Below the pieces are notes generated by a model. That model was given only the letters and a program-made list of their open reading frames with translations. It was not told the DNA's origin and ran no database searches. From Catellatospora coxensis (GTDB lineage: Bacteria > Actinomycetota > Actinomycetes > Mycobacteriales > Micromonosporaceae), in NCBI RefSeq assembly GCF_016862635.1, contig NZ_BONI01000046.1, forward strand, positions 1 to 64,000: DNA of 64,000 bases. Reading direction: 5' to 3'. Of this stretch, positions 23,388-32,460 are shown piece after piece. Every line of letters starts with the position of its first letter. The stretch's first letter is position 1. The position numbers and the translations under genes were made by a program.

Positions 23388-24863
23388 CTAATTATTGACA
23401 GATGGTGACGGCGGCGGGCTGACGTTGGTCTCGTACCACTGCTTCATCTGGTCCTTGCCGACCGCCTCGTAGAGTGCGATGGCCTTCGGCTTGTCCGACA
23501 CGACCACGCTCTCCCCGCCGACCATCTGGCTGCCCAGGTGCGGGCTGGTCAGGAAGATCAAGTCGTCGCTGCGGATGCCGCGGAACTGGATCGCCATGTC
23601 GATCAGCTTGAACTCCTGGTCGACGGTGACCGCGCTGGTGACCGCCCCGAGGAAGTCGTTGAGCTTGCCGGGGCTGGTCAGGATGCCGCCGCTGGCCGCC
23701 TTGTCCAGCAGCGCCTTGAGCAGCTGCTGCTGGTGGCGCATCCGGGCGAAGTCGCCGTCCGGGAACTGCTTGCGCTGGCGTACGTAGTCCAGCGCTTCGG
23801 CGCCGTTGAGGTGCATGGTGCCCTTGGTGAAGGTGCGCTTGGGCTTGTGGATCGAGGTGATGGTCTTCTCGATCTTCATGTCCACGCCGCCGATCGCGTC
23901 GACCACCTCGGTGAAGCCGCCGAAGTCGATCAGCATCACGTGGTCCATGCGCACCGCGGCGTAGCACTCGACCGTCTTCACCAGCAGCGGCATGCCGCCG
24001 AAGGCGTACGCGGCGTTCAGCTTCGCCTTGCGCGTGCCGCAGTCGGCCTGCGCGGCATCCTTCGGGATGTAGACGTGCAGGTCCCGGGGCAGCGAGATGA
24101 GATACGCCCGGTCCTGGGAGGACGGGATGTGCATGATGATCATGGTGTCGGTGCGCCACTGCCCGCCCTTGTCGGTGGGCGCGTCCGGGTCCCGCGAATC
24201 GCTGCCCACCAGCAGGATGTTCTGGCTGCCGTTGACCGTCTTGGGCGGCCGGCCGCCGGTGAGCGCGCTGAACGGGTCCGTGCGGGACAGGTCGCCCTCG
24301 ACGCTCTTGGCGTAGAGCCACGCGCCGCCCAGGCCGAGACCGCCGCACAGCGCCAGCGCGATCAACGCCACCAGAGCGATCCGGCCCCACTTGGGCTGGA
24401 CCTTCTTCTTCGCGGAGCCGTACGTGTTGCCGGCGGTGGAGACCGGCACCCGCGCCGAGCCGCCGTTGCCGCGCCCGCGCGACGACGAGGACGAGCCTGA
24501 CGGCCGCGCCGAGCCCGCCGGACCGGTCGGCACCGAGGCCCGCCCGCTGGTGGCTCGCGCGGCGGAACCGCGGCCCGCGGCCTTGTCGTCCGCCTTGTCG
24601 GCCGACGCCGAGCCGCCTGCGGCGGCCTTGCCGTAGACGCGCGCGGACGGCTTGTTCTTGTCGTCGCCCGACGACCCGCCGACCGACGGGTACGGGCCGG
24701 TGGGCAGGTTGGCGAAGCCGCCCGGAGGCGGCGTCACGGAGGCGCGGCCGACCGACGCCCGGCCGGTCGGGCGCTGTGCGGGCTTGGCCGAGGACGCGTC
24801 CTCGGCACCGGCGTCCCCAGCCTTGGGGGTGGCCTCGGGTTCGTCAGGCGTCTGCTGGGACAT
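23388..24863 (-). CDS. LCP family wall-polymer ligase, LCP4
   Basis: 491 residues, the longest LCP here. About 190 residues of Ser/Ala/Gly/Arg-rich cytoplasmic tail ('RASVGRASVTPPPGGFANLP', repeated 'GRAS'-type units) precede the membrane helix 'IALVALIALALCGGLGLGGA'. LCP domain: 'ILLVGSDSRDPDAPTDKGG', 'WRTDTMIIMHIP', 'ISLPRDLHVYIP', 'KLNAAYAFGG', 'LIDFGGFTEVVDAIGGVDMK' and 'DYVRQRKQFPDGDFARMRHQ'. The long, Ser/Thr-rich tail may be a substrate for Ser/Thr kinases (inference). Start ATG 24863: a TAGGCT box ends seven bases upstream, consistent with a leaderless mRNA; an ATG at 24893 is an alternative. Confidence 0.93.
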   Translation of the reverse strand: MSQQTPDEPEATPKAGDAGAEDASSAKPAQRPTGRASVGRASVTPPPGGFANLPTGPYPSVGGSSGDDKNKPSARVYGKAAAGGSASADKADDKAAGRGSAARATSGRASVPTGPAGSARPSGSSSSSRGRGNGGSARVPVSTAGNTYGSAKKKVQPKWGRIALVALIALALCGGLGLGGAWLYAKSVEGDLSRTDPFSALTGGRPPKTVNGSQNILLVGSDSRDPDAPTDKGGQWRTDTMIIMHIPSSQDRAYLISLPRDLHVYIPKDAAQADCGTRKAKLNAAYAFGGMPLLVKTVECYAAVRMDHVMLIDFGGFTEVVDAIGGVDMKIEKTITSIHKPKRTFTKGTMHLNGAEALDYVRQRKQFPDGDFARMRHQQQLLKALLDKAASGGILTSPGKLNDFLGAVTSAVTVDQEFKLIDMAIQFRGIRSDDLIFLTSPHLGSQMVGGESVVVSDKPKAIALYEAVGKDQMKQWYETNVSPPPSPSVNN

Positions 24864-24958
24864 GAGAACCAGCCTACGAGGCCCCCGCGACAACGCCGGG
24901 GTACGTGATGATCGTGGCGCGGCAGCTCACACGCCGGTTGCCCGGCGATCCGCCTTGA

Positions 24959-25459
24959 TCACGACAGTGTCGTGTACCTGCCACGATGGTGCAGCAGCGG
25001 CGGCGCGGGCGCACCGAGCGTGATCTCCATCAGGCTCGCCTCGACCAGCAGGCCCCAGCCGAACGGCCGTGCACCGTCGAGCCGGCAGCCCGCCCAGGTG
25101 CCCGTGCCCGCCGGGATCGGCCCGTACGGCGTCTGCGTCCACGCCTCCTGCTTGAACAGGCCGCCCGGCGCGGGCATCAGCCCGGCGAAGCGGTCGGCCA
25201 GCTGCCGGTGCGCCTCACCCAGCGGCGTCACCGCGAACACGCCCGCCCGCTCGATCGCCGGCCACAGCTCCGACTCGTCATCGACGATGCCCAGCAGCCG
25301 CCCCGGGTCCCCGTCGGCCACCAGCGTCGACGACACCGTCAGCCCGGCCGGACCCGGCGCGGTCCACAGGCAGACCGTCATCCCGAACCGCCCCCGCAAC
25401 CGGCGCACATCACTGCGCTCCGATTCCGGGGTCGCGAACGGATCAGTGTCATGGATCAC
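24959..25459 (-). CDS. Flavin-reductase-like FMN-binding domain protein
   Basis: 166 residues with a split-barrel flavin-reductase fold. 'RLRGRFGMTVCLWTAPGPAG' followed by 'LTVSSTLVADGDPGRLLGIV' matches the FMN-binding opening (the usual 'vt-GlTvsS' stretch), and 'FAVTPLGEAHRQLADRFAG' is the next conserved helix. Proteins of this type supply reduced flavin to two-component monooxygenases or bind FMN for unknown reactions. Start GTG 25459. A palindromic repeat (25481-25526) lies just upstream and separates it from the E2 gene. No partner oxygenase is adjacent. Confidence 0.78.
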   Translation of the reverse strand: MIHDTDPFATPESERSDVRRLRGRFGMTVCLWTAPGPAGLTVSSTLVADGDPGRLLGIVDDESELWPAIERAGVFAVTPLGEAHRQLADRFAGLMPAPGGLFKQEAWTQTPYGPIPAGTGTWAGCRLDGARPFGWGLLVEASLMEITLGAPAPPLLHHRGRYTTLS

Positions 25460-25480
25460 GACGCCCGCCCCTCGAACAAA

Positions 25481-25526
25481 GGAAGGGCACCTTCACATCG
25501 CTATGCGTTGTAGAAGGTGCCCTTCC
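25481..25526. repeat. dispersed palindrome family R1, copy A (terminator-like)
   Basis: 14-bp perfect arms (25481-25494 with 25513-25526) with core GAAGGGCACCTTC and an 18-base loop that itself has partial inverted symmetry. It ends eight bases before the E2 stop codon, so on the minus strand it follows that gene directly. Copies B (53254-53297) and C (61696-61739) have the same arms in the opposite loop orientation. Confidence 0.9.
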
Positions 25527-25533
25527 CATCGGA

Positions 25534-26994
25534 TCACGTCCAGGCGAGGAGCATCGCCTCGGGGTCGGTGAGGAAGGCGCCGATGTCCCGGAGGAACTTC
25601 GAGCCCAGCTCGCCGTCGATGATGCGGTGGTCGAACGACAGGCCCAGCGTGGTGACCTGGCGCAGCTTGACCTTGCCCTTGTGCGCCCACGGGGTCTCCC
25701 GCACCGCGCCGAAGGCCAGGATCGCGGCCTCGCCCGGGGGCAGGATCGGGGTGCCGGTGTCCACGCCGAACACGCCCACGTTGGTGATCGTGAACGTGCC
25801 GCCGGACATCGCCGACGGCGGCGTCTTGCCCGACTTCGCCGTCGCCACCAGATCGGTCATCGCGTCGGCCAGCTCCCGCAGGGACATCCGCCCCGCGTCG
25901 GCGATGTTCGGCACGATCAGGCCGCGCTCGGTGGCCGCCGCGATGCCCAGGTTCACGTAGTCCTTGACCACGATCTCCTGCGCCGCCTCGTCCCACGACG
26001 AGTTGACCATCGGGTGGCGCTTCGCCGCCAGCAGCACCGCCTTGGCGACCAGCAGCAGCGGCGAGACGCGCACGTCACGCCACTCGCGGTCGGCCTTCAG
26101 CCGCTCCAGCGCCTTCATCGAGCGCGTCATGTCGACCGTGAGGAACTCGGTGACGTGCGGAGCCGTGAAGGCCGAGGCGACCATGTTGGCGGCCGTGAGC
26201 TTGCGTACCCCCTTGATGGGGACACGGGTCTCGCGCTCGCCCGCGACCATGACCACCTGCGCACGCGGCGCGGCGGCGGCCGGGGCCGCCAGCGCGGCCT
26301 GCACGTCGTCCCGGGTGATCGAGCCCTGCGGGCCCGTCCCGGTCAGCGTGGACAGGTCCACGCCCAGCGTGCGGGCCAGCATCCGGACCGGCGGCTTCGC
26401 CAGCACGCCGTGCCCGTTGGCAGCCGGAGCAGCACCGGCCGGGGCGGTGGCAGCCTTCGCCGGGGCGGCCGGAGCCGCCGGAGCCACGGGCTGGGCCGCC
26501 CGAGCGGGCGCGGCCGGAGCAGCCGCCACCGGAGCCGCGGCCACGGGGGCCGGGGCAGCCGGAGCCGCAGGGGTGTCGCCCTTGCGGGCGCGGCGCTTCG
26601 CGGCGGTGACCCGCGGGCCGTAGCCGACCAGCACCGCGGTGCGGCCGGACGCGGTCGTCTCGCCGATCAGGCCGCCCGTGGCCTCGCCGGCAGCCTTCTC
26701 GGCCTGGGCGGCGGCACCCTGGGACATGTCGTCGGCGACCGGCGCGGACGGGCCGCCGGTGTCGATCGAGATGATCGGGGAGCCGACCTCGACCACCGTG
26801 CCCTCGGGCACGAAGATCTTCACGACGGTGCCGGCCCACTTCGCCGGGATCTCGACCGCCGCCTTCGCGGTCTCCACCTCGACGATGGGCTGGTTCAGCT
26901 CGATGACGTCGCCCTCGGCGACGAGCCACTTGAGGATCTCGCCCTCGGTCAGACCCTCACCGAGGTCGGGCAGGGGGAACTGGTTGATCGCCAT
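25534..26994 (-). CDS. 2-oxo-acid dehydrogenase E2 (dihydrolipoamide acyltransferase)
   Basis: Core acyltransferase of a branched-chain 2-oxo-acid or pyruvate dehydrogenase complex. 486 residues. Lipoyl domain (about 4-80) with the lipoyl-lysine in 'VEVETAKAAVEIP'; a long Ala/Pro linker (about 140-215) built of 'APAAPAKAATAP'-type units; the E1/E3-binding domain (about 220-255, 'PPVRMLARTLGVDLSTLTGT'); and the catalytic domain ending with 'LGLSFDHRIIDGELGSKFLR', which carries the active-site His and Asp. One lipoyl domain only. ATG 26994 follows GAGGAGG and lies 14 bases after the E1-beta stop. The lipoamide dehydrogenase (E3) gene is not adjacent. Confidence 0.93.
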   Translation of the reverse strand: MAINQFPLPDLGEGLTEGEILKWLVAEGDVIELNQPIVEVETAKAAVEIPAKWAGTVVKIFVPEGTVVEVGSPIISIDTGGPSAPVADDMSQGAAAQAEKAAGEATGGLIGETTASGRTAVLVGYGPRVTAAKRRARKGDTPAAPAAPAPVAAAPVAAAPAAPARAAQPVAPAAPAAPAKAATAPAGAAPAANGHGVLAKPPVRMLARTLGVDLSTLTGTGPQGSITRDDVQAALAAPAAAAPRAQVVMVAGERETRVPIKGVRKLTAANMVASAFTAPHVTEFLTVDMTRSMKALERLKADREWRDVRVSPLLLVAKAVLLAAKRHPMVNSSWDEAAQEIVVKDYVNLGIAAATERGLIVPNIADAGRMSLRELADAMTDLVATAKSGKTPPSAMSGGTFTITNVGVFGVDTGTPILPPGEAAILAFGAVRETPWAHKGKVKLRQVTTLGLSFDHRIIDGELGSKFLRDIGAFLTDPEAMLLAWT

Positions 26995-27008
26995 CAGTGC
27001 ACCCCTCC

Positions 27009-27992
27009 TCAGAACCCGAAGGAACGGTCGACGGCCTCGAGCACGCGGTCCAGGTCGGGCAGGAACTCCTCCTCCACCCGGGAAGCCGGGTAGGGGATGT
27101 CGTAGCCGGTCACCCGCAGCACCGGGGCCTCCAGGGAGTAGAAGCACTCCTCGGAGATGCGCGCGGCAACCTCGGCGCCCAGGCCGATGTTGCCCGGGGC
27201 CTCGTGCACGACCACGGCCCGGCCGGTCTTGCGGACCGACTCGAACACCGGGACCATGTCCAGCGGGGACAGCGTGCGCAGGTCGATGACCTCCAGGTTG
27301 CGGCCGTCCTCGGCCGCCGCGGTCGCGGCATCCAGGCAGGTGCGCACCATCGGGCCGTACGCCAGCAGCGTCGCGTCGGTGCCCGGGCGCAGCACCCGGG
27401 AGCTGTGCAGCGGGTACGCCGCGGACAGCGGCGCGGCCGTGTCGACCTCGCCCTTCTCCCAATAGCGGCGCTTCGGCTCGAAGAAGATGATCGGGTCGTC
27501 GCTGGCGATGGCCTGCTGGATCATCCAGTACGCGTCGGACGGGTTGCTGCACGCCACGACCTTGAGACCGGCCGTGTGCGAGAAGTACGCCTCGGGCGAC
27601 TCCGAGTGGTGCTCGACCGCGCCGATGCCGCCGCCGAACGGGATCCGGATGACCATGGGCAGGCTGACCTTGCCCCGGGACCGGTAGTGGAACTTCGCCA
27701 CCTGGCACACGATCTGGTCGTACGCCGGGTAGACGAAGCCGTCGAACTGGATCTCGACGACCGGGCGGTAGCCGCGCAGCGCCAGGCCGATCGCGGTGCC
27801 GACGATGCCGGCCTCGGCCAGCGGGGTGTCGATGACGCGGTCGTCGCCGAAGTCCTTCTGCAGGCCGTCGGTGATGCGGAACACGCCGCCGAGCTTGCCG
27901 ACGTCCTCGCCCATGATGAGGACCTTGCTGTCGTCCTCCATCGCGCGGCGCAGGCCCAGGTTGAGCGACTTGCCGAGGGTAAGCGTCTCCAT
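27009..27992 (-). CDS. 2-oxo-acid dehydrogenase E1 beta subunit
   Basis: 327 residues, usual length. Together with E1-alpha it forms the thiamine-diphosphate-dependent decarboxylase. 'VLIMGEDVGKLGGVFRITDG' holds the conserved Glu that activates the cofactor; 'TPLAEAGIVGTAIGLALRGY', 'RIPFGGGIGAVEHHSESPEA' and 'VHEAPGNIGLGAEVAARI' are family signatures. The 'EHHSES' element resembles branched-chain-type E1-beta (His-Ser-x-Ser region). Starts two bases after the E1-alpha stop with GGGGAG upstream, so translation is probably coupled. Confidence 0.94.
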   Translation of the reverse strand: METLTLGKSLNLGLRRAMEDDSKVLIMGEDVGKLGGVFRITDGLQKDFGDDRVIDTPLAEAGIVGTAIGLALRGYRPVVEIQFDGFVYPAYDQIVCQVAKFHYRSRGKVSLPMVIRIPFGGGIGAVEHHSESPEAYFSHTAGLKVVACSNPSDAYWMIQQAIASDDPIIFFEPKRRYWEKGEVDTAAPLSAAYPLHSSRVLRPGTDATLLAYGPMVRTCLDAATAAAEDGRNLEVIDLRTLSPLDMVPVFESVRKTGRAVVVHEAPGNIGLGAEVAARISEECFYSLEAPVLRVTGYDIPYPASRVEEEFLPDLDRVLEAVDRSFGF

Positions 27993-27994
27993 GA

Positions 27995-29137
27995 TCAGTG
28001 GCTCCCCTCGAACGAGGCGTGGTAGGTCTCGAACTCGGCGCGCTGCTTGTCGATCAGCGGCGAGCCGTTGGGGTAGACGTGGTCGAACATGGTCGCCGGA
28101 TCCGGGTCGGGCATCGACAGCACCCGCTCGCGCAGCGCCACGGCCTCGACCTTGGCCTGCTCGTCGACGGCGGCGAAGAACGCCTCGTCGGCCAGGCCCT
28201 GCTTCTCCAGCATCTTGCGCATGCGCACGACCGGGTCCTTGGCCTGCCACGCCTCGACCTCGCTGGCCACGCGGTAGCGCGTCGGGTCGTCGGAGGTGGT
28301 GTGCGCGCCCATGCGGTACGTGTACGCCTCGATCAGGGTCGGGCCCTGGCCGTGGCGGGCGTTGTCCAGCGCCGCGCGGGTCACCGCGTACGTCGCCAGC
28401 ACGTCGTTGCCGTCGACCCGGATGCCGGGGAAGCCGAAGCCGGCCGCGCGCTGGTACAGCGGGATGCGGGTCTGGCGCTCCAGCGGCTCGGAGATCGCGT
28501 ACTGGTTGTTCTGGCAGAAGAACACGATCGGCGCGTTGTACACGCTGCTGAAGATGAACGACTCGTTGACGTCGCCCTGGCTGGTCGCGCCGTCGCCGAA
28601 GTAGGCGATGACGGCCTCGCTGGTCTCGTCGTCGTCGCCGACCTTGCCGTCCTTGACGATGCCCATGGCGTAGCCGGTCGCGTGCAGGGTCTGCGCGCCG
28701 ATGACGATCGTGTACATGTTGAACCGGTGTGCCACCGGGTCCCAGCCGCCCTGGTCCACGCCCCGGAACAGGCCCAGCGGCATGATCGGGTCGATGTTGC
28801 GGCAGTAGAGGACGCCGTGCTCCCGGTACGTCGGGAAGGCCATGTCCTGCTTGCGCAGCGCGCGGCCGGAACCGACCTGCGCCGCCTCCTGGCCCAGCAG
28901 GCTGGCCCAGATGCCGAGCTCACCCTGCCGCTGCAGAGCGGTCGCCTCGGCGTCGAGCTTGCGCACCGTGACCAGGTCGCGGTACAGCCCGCGCAGCTCG
29001 TCGTCGGTGAAGTCGACGGAGTAGTCGGGGTGTGAGACTCGGTCACCCTCGGGGGTGAGGAGCTGTACGAACTCCGGCTCGGGGGGCCCCGAGCGCTTGC
29101 CGCCGCGGCGAGAGGCCGCGCGCTCGACTTTGGTCAT
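27995..29137 (-). CDS. 2-oxo-acid dehydrogenase E1 alpha subunit
   Basis: 380 residues. TPP/Mg motif '[20 protein letters not shown]' continuing to 'NNQYAIS'; '[19 protein letters not shown]' and '[17 protein letters not shown]' (phosphorylation-loop equivalent) are conserved. The ~35-residue N-terminal extension is basic ('[16 protein letters not shown]'). First gene of a three-gene operon (E1-alpha, E1-beta, E2). The substrate, branched-chain 2-oxo acids (bkd) or pyruvate (pdh), cannot be fixed from sequence; the organisation as separate alpha and beta subunits without adjacent E3 favours the bkd type of actinomycetes. Confidence 0.94.
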   Translation of the reverse strand: MTKVERAASRRGGKRSGPPEPEFVQLLTPEGDRVSHPDYSVDFTDDELRGLYRDLVTVRKLDAEATALQRQGELGIWASLLGQEAAQVGSGRALRKQDMAFPTYREHGVLYCRNIDPIMPLGLFRGVDQGGWDPVAHRFNMYTIVIGAQTLHATGYAMGIVKDGKVGDDDETSEAVIAYFGDGATSQGDVNESFIFSSVYNAPIVFFCQNNQYAISEPLERQTRIPLYQRAAGFGFPGIRVDGNDVLATYAVTRAALDNARHGQGPTLIEAYTYRMGAHTTSDDPTRYRVASEVEAWQAKDPVVRMRKMLEKQGLADEAFFAAVDEQAKVEAVALRERVLSMPDPDPATMFDHVYPNGSPLIDKQRAEFETYHASFEGSH

Positions 29138-29448
29138 CCGTGTTCTCCCTGTCAGTGGTGCGTCGGCGACGGGGTGTGTCTGCCGCGCATCGGTGGCGCC
29201 ACGTCGAGTCCCTCGTGGGGCGAAGACGCCTGGCTGCGGCAGTAGTGAGTCCGGAGTACGCGGTGACCACGGCCACTCTGCCGCCTGGCCCCCATACTGC
29301 CGTATCGGTGGCGGCAGTCACAGGCCGGGCAGGTGATATTGGCAACCGGTAGCGGAAAAACCTGGCTCCAGGAATACCCCAAATACCCGGATCATGGATG
29401 GCGTTGGGGCATTCTGGGCGAATTCCCCCGTGCCCTAGGAGCACTCCG
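29138..29448. other. 311-base divergent promoter region
   Basis: Separates the 2-oxo-acid dehydrogenase operon (minus) from the Pro/Gly-repeat gene (plus). The section 29330-29400 is lower in GC ('AATACCCCAAATACCCGG') and probably contains plus-strand promoter elements, but I cannot assign boxes confidently. AGGAG lies before the ATG at 29449. No conserved small gene was found. Confidence 0.4.
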
Positions 29449-30927
29449 ATGCCCGACGACAATTTCCTGGAAGACCTCTTCGGCTCGCCGCCACCGTCGC
29501 CCCCGCCGCCCGCGGTGCCGGCGGCGTTCCAGGCCCCCGTTGCCCCGTCTCCCCGCCGTCCCCCCTCCCGGCGGCACGGCCTGCTGGTCGCGCTGCTGGT
29601 CGGGATCACCGCCGTACCGACCTGGATCGTGCTGCGTGCCGGCGTCGAAGGGGTCGACCCCGACTTCGGCGAGCGCCTGGCCGGGCCGGTGCAGCCGTTC
29701 GTGGTGCCCGGCGACCACCTGGCCCACGGCTCGTTCCAGCTGCCCGAGCGGCCGCTGCGGCCCGCCCCGCAGAACGACCCGGGGCTGGCCCAGCGCGGCG
29801 GACCGGCGGTGGGCGACGACGAGGACGACGACGAGCGGCCCGACGACGTCGCCGTACCCGTGCTCGAACACCGCCGCCCCGCCGTCACGCTGCCGATCCG
29901 GCCGATCTGGCGACCGGCCCGTCCGGTGCCGCAGCGTCCCGTCCCGCCCGCCGGTACACCCACCCGACCCGTTCCGCCCGGTAGCGGTCCATCCGGTCCT
30001 GGTGAGCCGCCGTTCCCCGGGGGGCCGTCCTTCCCTGGCGGGCCCTCGTTCCCTGGTGGCCCGTCCTTCCCTGGCGGCCCGTCCTTCCCTGGCGGGCCGT
30101 CTTTCCCTGGCGGGCCGTCCTTTCCTGGTGGCCCGTCGTTCCCTGGCGGGCCCGCGCATCCTGGCGGACCTTGGTGGCCGGGTGGACCCGGCCGGCCCGG
30201 TCGCCCGCCGGGTTCGGAAGGGCCGGCGCGACCGGGTGGGCACGGCTGGCCGGGTGGTCCCGGTCGGCCGACTGGCCCGGGCTGGCCGGGCTGGCCGGGC
30301 TGGCCGGGCGGTGGCTCCGGCGGACCTGGAGACGAGCCGTGCGAGCGGCCCGGACGGGCCTGGCCTGCGGCGACTGCGATGCTCGCATCGACACGGCCGA
30401 TCGTGCGGCGTCCCACGACGCCGCAGCCGGTCACGGGGCGCGCGGCGGCAGTGGCGTCGGCCGGTTCCGCGGGCCTGCTCGGGTCTGGTCTCCTGCGGAG
30501 CGGTGCGCCCCGACGTGCGATGAAGGCGCGGGCGTCAGCGGATCCGACTGCGCCTTCGGCACCCCGAGTGCGCGGGGATCGTGCGCTCCACCAGGCGGCT
30601 GCATCCCTGGATCAGCCGCGGCAGCGGCTCCGGCCGGAGGTGCGGCGCGCGGAGCAGCGCAAGGGCCCGCGCTCCGGTGGGGTGAAAACAGACCTCGGAA
30701 AGATGGCGAGCGGGCACGACGGGGCCCGGTCGCGGCACGGCAAGGCCGGTGTCCGGCACGGCAACGGCGGCGCACAGCACACCAAGGCCGGCGCCCGGCA
30801 CGGCAAGGCCGGTGTCCCGCACGGCAAGGCGAAGGATCATCAGATCGGCAGGAAAGCCGCCATGCGTTCCGGCCACGGCGGCAAGGTCGAGAGCCGCCAC
30901 GGGCAGGGGCGCTCCGCGCACCGCTGA
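29449..30927 (+). CDS. Single-span membrane protein with Pro/Gly hexapeptide repeats
   Basis: 492 residues, family not recognised. Acidic start '[13 protein letters not shown]', a Pro-rich stretch, one membrane helix at about 44-63 ('[20 protein letters not shown]'), and a putative external part of about 430 residues: '[20 protein letters not shown]', an acidic DDEDDDE patch, then PSFPGG hexapeptides from residue 187, a Gly/Pro/Trp-rich segment ('[11 protein letters not shown]'), and a basic tail with 'RHGKAGV'-type repeats. Third positions stay GC-rich along the whole frame, supporting one continuous gene. The antisense strand reads as a collagen-like frame (see findings). AGGAG precedes the ATG. 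Possibly wall-embedded through its basic, Gly/His-rich tail (inference). Confidence 0.68.
   Translation: MPDDNFLEDLFGSPPPSPPPPAVPAAFQAPVAPSPRRPPSRRHGLLVALLVGITAVPTWIVLRAGVEGVDPDFGERLAGPVQPFVVPGDHLAHGSFQLPERPLRPAPQNDPGLAQRGGPAVGDDEDDDERPDDVAVPVLEHRRPAVTLPIRPIWRPARPVPQRPVPPAGTPTRPVPPGSGPSGPGEPPFPGGPSFPGGPSFPGGPSFPGGPSFPGGPSFPGGPSFPGGPSFPGGPAHPGGPWWPGGPGRPGRPPGSEGPARPGGHGWPGGPGRPTGPGWPGWPGWPGGGSGGPGDEPCERPGRAWPAATAMLASTRPIVRRPTTPQPVTGRAAAVASAGSAGLLGSGLLRSGAPRRAMKARASADPTAPSAPRVRGDRALHQAAASLDQPRQRLRPEVRRAEQRKGPRSGGVKTDLGKMASGHDGARSRHGKAGVRHGNGGAQHTKAGARHGKAGVPHGKAKDHQIGRKAAMRSGHGGKVESRHGQGRSAHR
30007..30168 (+). repeat. 18-base tandem repeat array coding for PSFPGG
   Basis: Nine consecutive 18-base units: one PPFPGG, seven PSFPGG and one PAHPGG. 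Units differ mostly at third codon positions, as expected for an array kept by selection on the protein or by recent expansion with drift. On the opposite strand the same units spell Gly-Pro-Pro-Gly-Lys-Asp. Confidence 0.92.
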
Positions 30928-30961
30928 CCGCGCCGCCTTCGGCGGTCGCCGACCATGATTC

Positions 30962-31013
30962 GTTTTCGTGGACGCTGGACGTCCCTGTAGCGGCGTCCAG
31001 CGTCCACAAAAAC
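30962..31013. terminator. bidirectional intrinsic terminator
   Basis: Arms of 20 bases (30962-30981 with 30994-31013) pair with one G-T-type exception; the core 14 bp is perfect and is flanked by T and A runs, giving a U-tract on either strand. It lies between the convergent repeat-protein gene and the larger GTPase gene. Confidence 0.88.
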
Positions 31014-31084
31014 AGATCTTGATTCCCCGAACCGGCGACGTCGCCGCGAGATGCGGGAAATCGCGGTATCGGTGCGTGGCCGGA

Positions 31085-32383
31085 TCAGGTGAGGGAGGTG
31101 CGGGCGCGTTCGTACGCGGCCAGGGCGCGGCGTACCGGCTCGACGACGTACCGCAGGGCGACCTTGTCGATCTCGGCGCGCAGCACGAACTCGGTCTTCT
31201 GGTCGGCGCGCTTCTTGCCGCCGGGCAGCCAGTTGCGGCGCGGGCGCTGGGCGTCGGCGAACGCGACGGCCTGGCCCAGCGCGGCGGGCAGCTCGTGCAG
31301 GCGGGACCGGGCGGCCTGCTCGACGGCCCTGGCCCAGGGGCCGGGCAGGCCGACGGAGGCGCTCGCGGCGTACGCCTGGATGGTCTGCTCGATGCGGGCG
31401 GCGTCGGTGCCGGCCGAGGACAGCCCGCGGACCAGCGGGTTGATCGTCGGCGGGCTGGCCGGGCCGCCGATGAGCTTGCCCAGGTCGGCGATGCTCGCGG
31501 TCAGGTCGCGGTCGACGGACTCCTCGGCCAGCGTGCCGCGCAGGATGATCGGTTCGAGCAGCGCGCGCAGCGCGGAGACGCCGGAGTGGCCGCGGGTGGA
31601 GCGCTCGGCGACGAACGGGCCCGGCTTCGGCTTGATCGGGCCGCGCTTGGCCGGCGGCAGCTGCGGGACCTCCCCGGTGGCCGAGGTCGGCACCAGCGGG
31701 ACCTTCGACAGGCCGCCCTCGTCGAGCAGCTGGCGCAGGTCGGCGCCGACCTTGGGCAGCTGGGCGGGCTGCAGCCGGTCGGTCTGGTTGAGGGCGACGA
31801 TCAGGCCCTCCCGCGAGCTGGCGAGCTGGCGCAGGTAGCCCTCGTGCACGAGCTGGTCGCCGTACTTCTGCGGGTCGCAGATCCAGATGACCACGTCGAC
31901 GAGGTGCAGCAGCCGGTCGACCTCGGCGCGGTGGCGCGGCTCGACGGAGTCGACGTCGGGCAGGTCGAGCAGGATCATGCCGCGCAGGCCGACCTCGTCG
32001 TTGGCGTCGAGCGCCGACTCCCGGGTGAACCGGCGGCGCGAGGACACGCCGAGCCAGTCGAGCAGCTCGTCGGCGAAGGTCAGGCTGCCCCAGACGCACG
32101 CGTACGGCTCGGAGGTCGTCGGGCGCAGGATGCCCGCCGGCGACCGGTCGATCGTGGTGAACGCGTTGAACATGCTGGACTTGCCGCTGCCGGTGGTGCC
32201 GGCCAGCGCGATGGTGGTGAACCCGCGGGCCAGCCGCAGCCGATCGGCGGAGCGCTCCGCGAGCGTCCGCGCGTTCTCCAGCGCCGGCTCGCCGGCGAGA
32301 TGCTCGCCCGCGAGGTCGACGAACTGCTGGACCATGTCGAGCTTGGTGGTGACGGACTCACTGCCGGGGGTGGAGTGGGCCAC
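31085..32383 (-). CDS. Dynamin-like GTPase, larger partner
   Basis: 432 residues. G1 P-loop 'LAGTTGSGKSSMFNAF', a switch-like 'AGILRPTTSEPYACVWG', G3 'ILLDLPDVDSVEPRHR', G4 'ALNQTDRL', and a helical C-terminal half ('SIADLGKLIGG', 'IEQTIQAYAASASVGLPGPW', 'VALRYVVEPVRRALAAYERA'). No obvious membrane helix. Bacterial dynamin-like proteins remodel membranes or support septation; a role here is unproven. GTG 32383 is preceded by GAGGAGG. Encoded 77 bases after the smaller GTPase in the same direction; the pair shares the 'GILRPTT' motif and probably works together. Confidence 0.8.
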   Translation of the reverse strand: MAHSTPGSESVTTKLDMVQQFVDLAGEHLAGEPALENARTLAERSADRLRLARGFTTIALAGTTGSGKSSMFNAFTTIDRSPAGILRPTTSEPYACVWGSLTFADELLDWLGVSSRRRFTRESALDANDEVGLRGMILLDLPDVDSVEPRHRAEVDRLLHLVDVVIWICDPQKYGDQLVHEGYLRQLASSREGLIVALNQTDRLQPAQLPKVGADLRQLLDEGGLSKVPLVPTSATGEVPQLPPAKRGPIKPKPGPFVAERSTRGHSGVSALRALLEPIILRGTLAEESVDRDLTASIADLGKLIGGPASPPTINPLVRGLSSAGTDAARIEQTIQAYAASASVGLPGPWARAVEQAARSRLHELPAALGQAVAFADAQRPRRNWLPGGKKRADQKTEFVLRAEIDKVALRYVVEPVRRALAAYERARTSLT

Positions 32384-32460
32384 TGGTCCCTCCTCACGCT
32401 CTCCTCAGCCGACGCCCTGCCGACCTGAACCCTCGTCGCCCGCGGAAGCGGCCGTCCGTG

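Noticed and set aside
29043-30434. 463-codon antisense frame with collagen-like Gly-Pro-Pro repeats
   Set aside because: No convincing start site, no signal peptide, and its 5' and 3' parts look like shadow sequence; the plus-strand gene has a ribosome site and membrane helix. Kept as a finding because the choice is not fully certain.
30171-31022. 284-codon plus-strand frame overlapping the repeat protein gene
   Set aside because: Out of frame with the gene that has regular GC3, starts inside the repeat region and runs through the downstream terminator.
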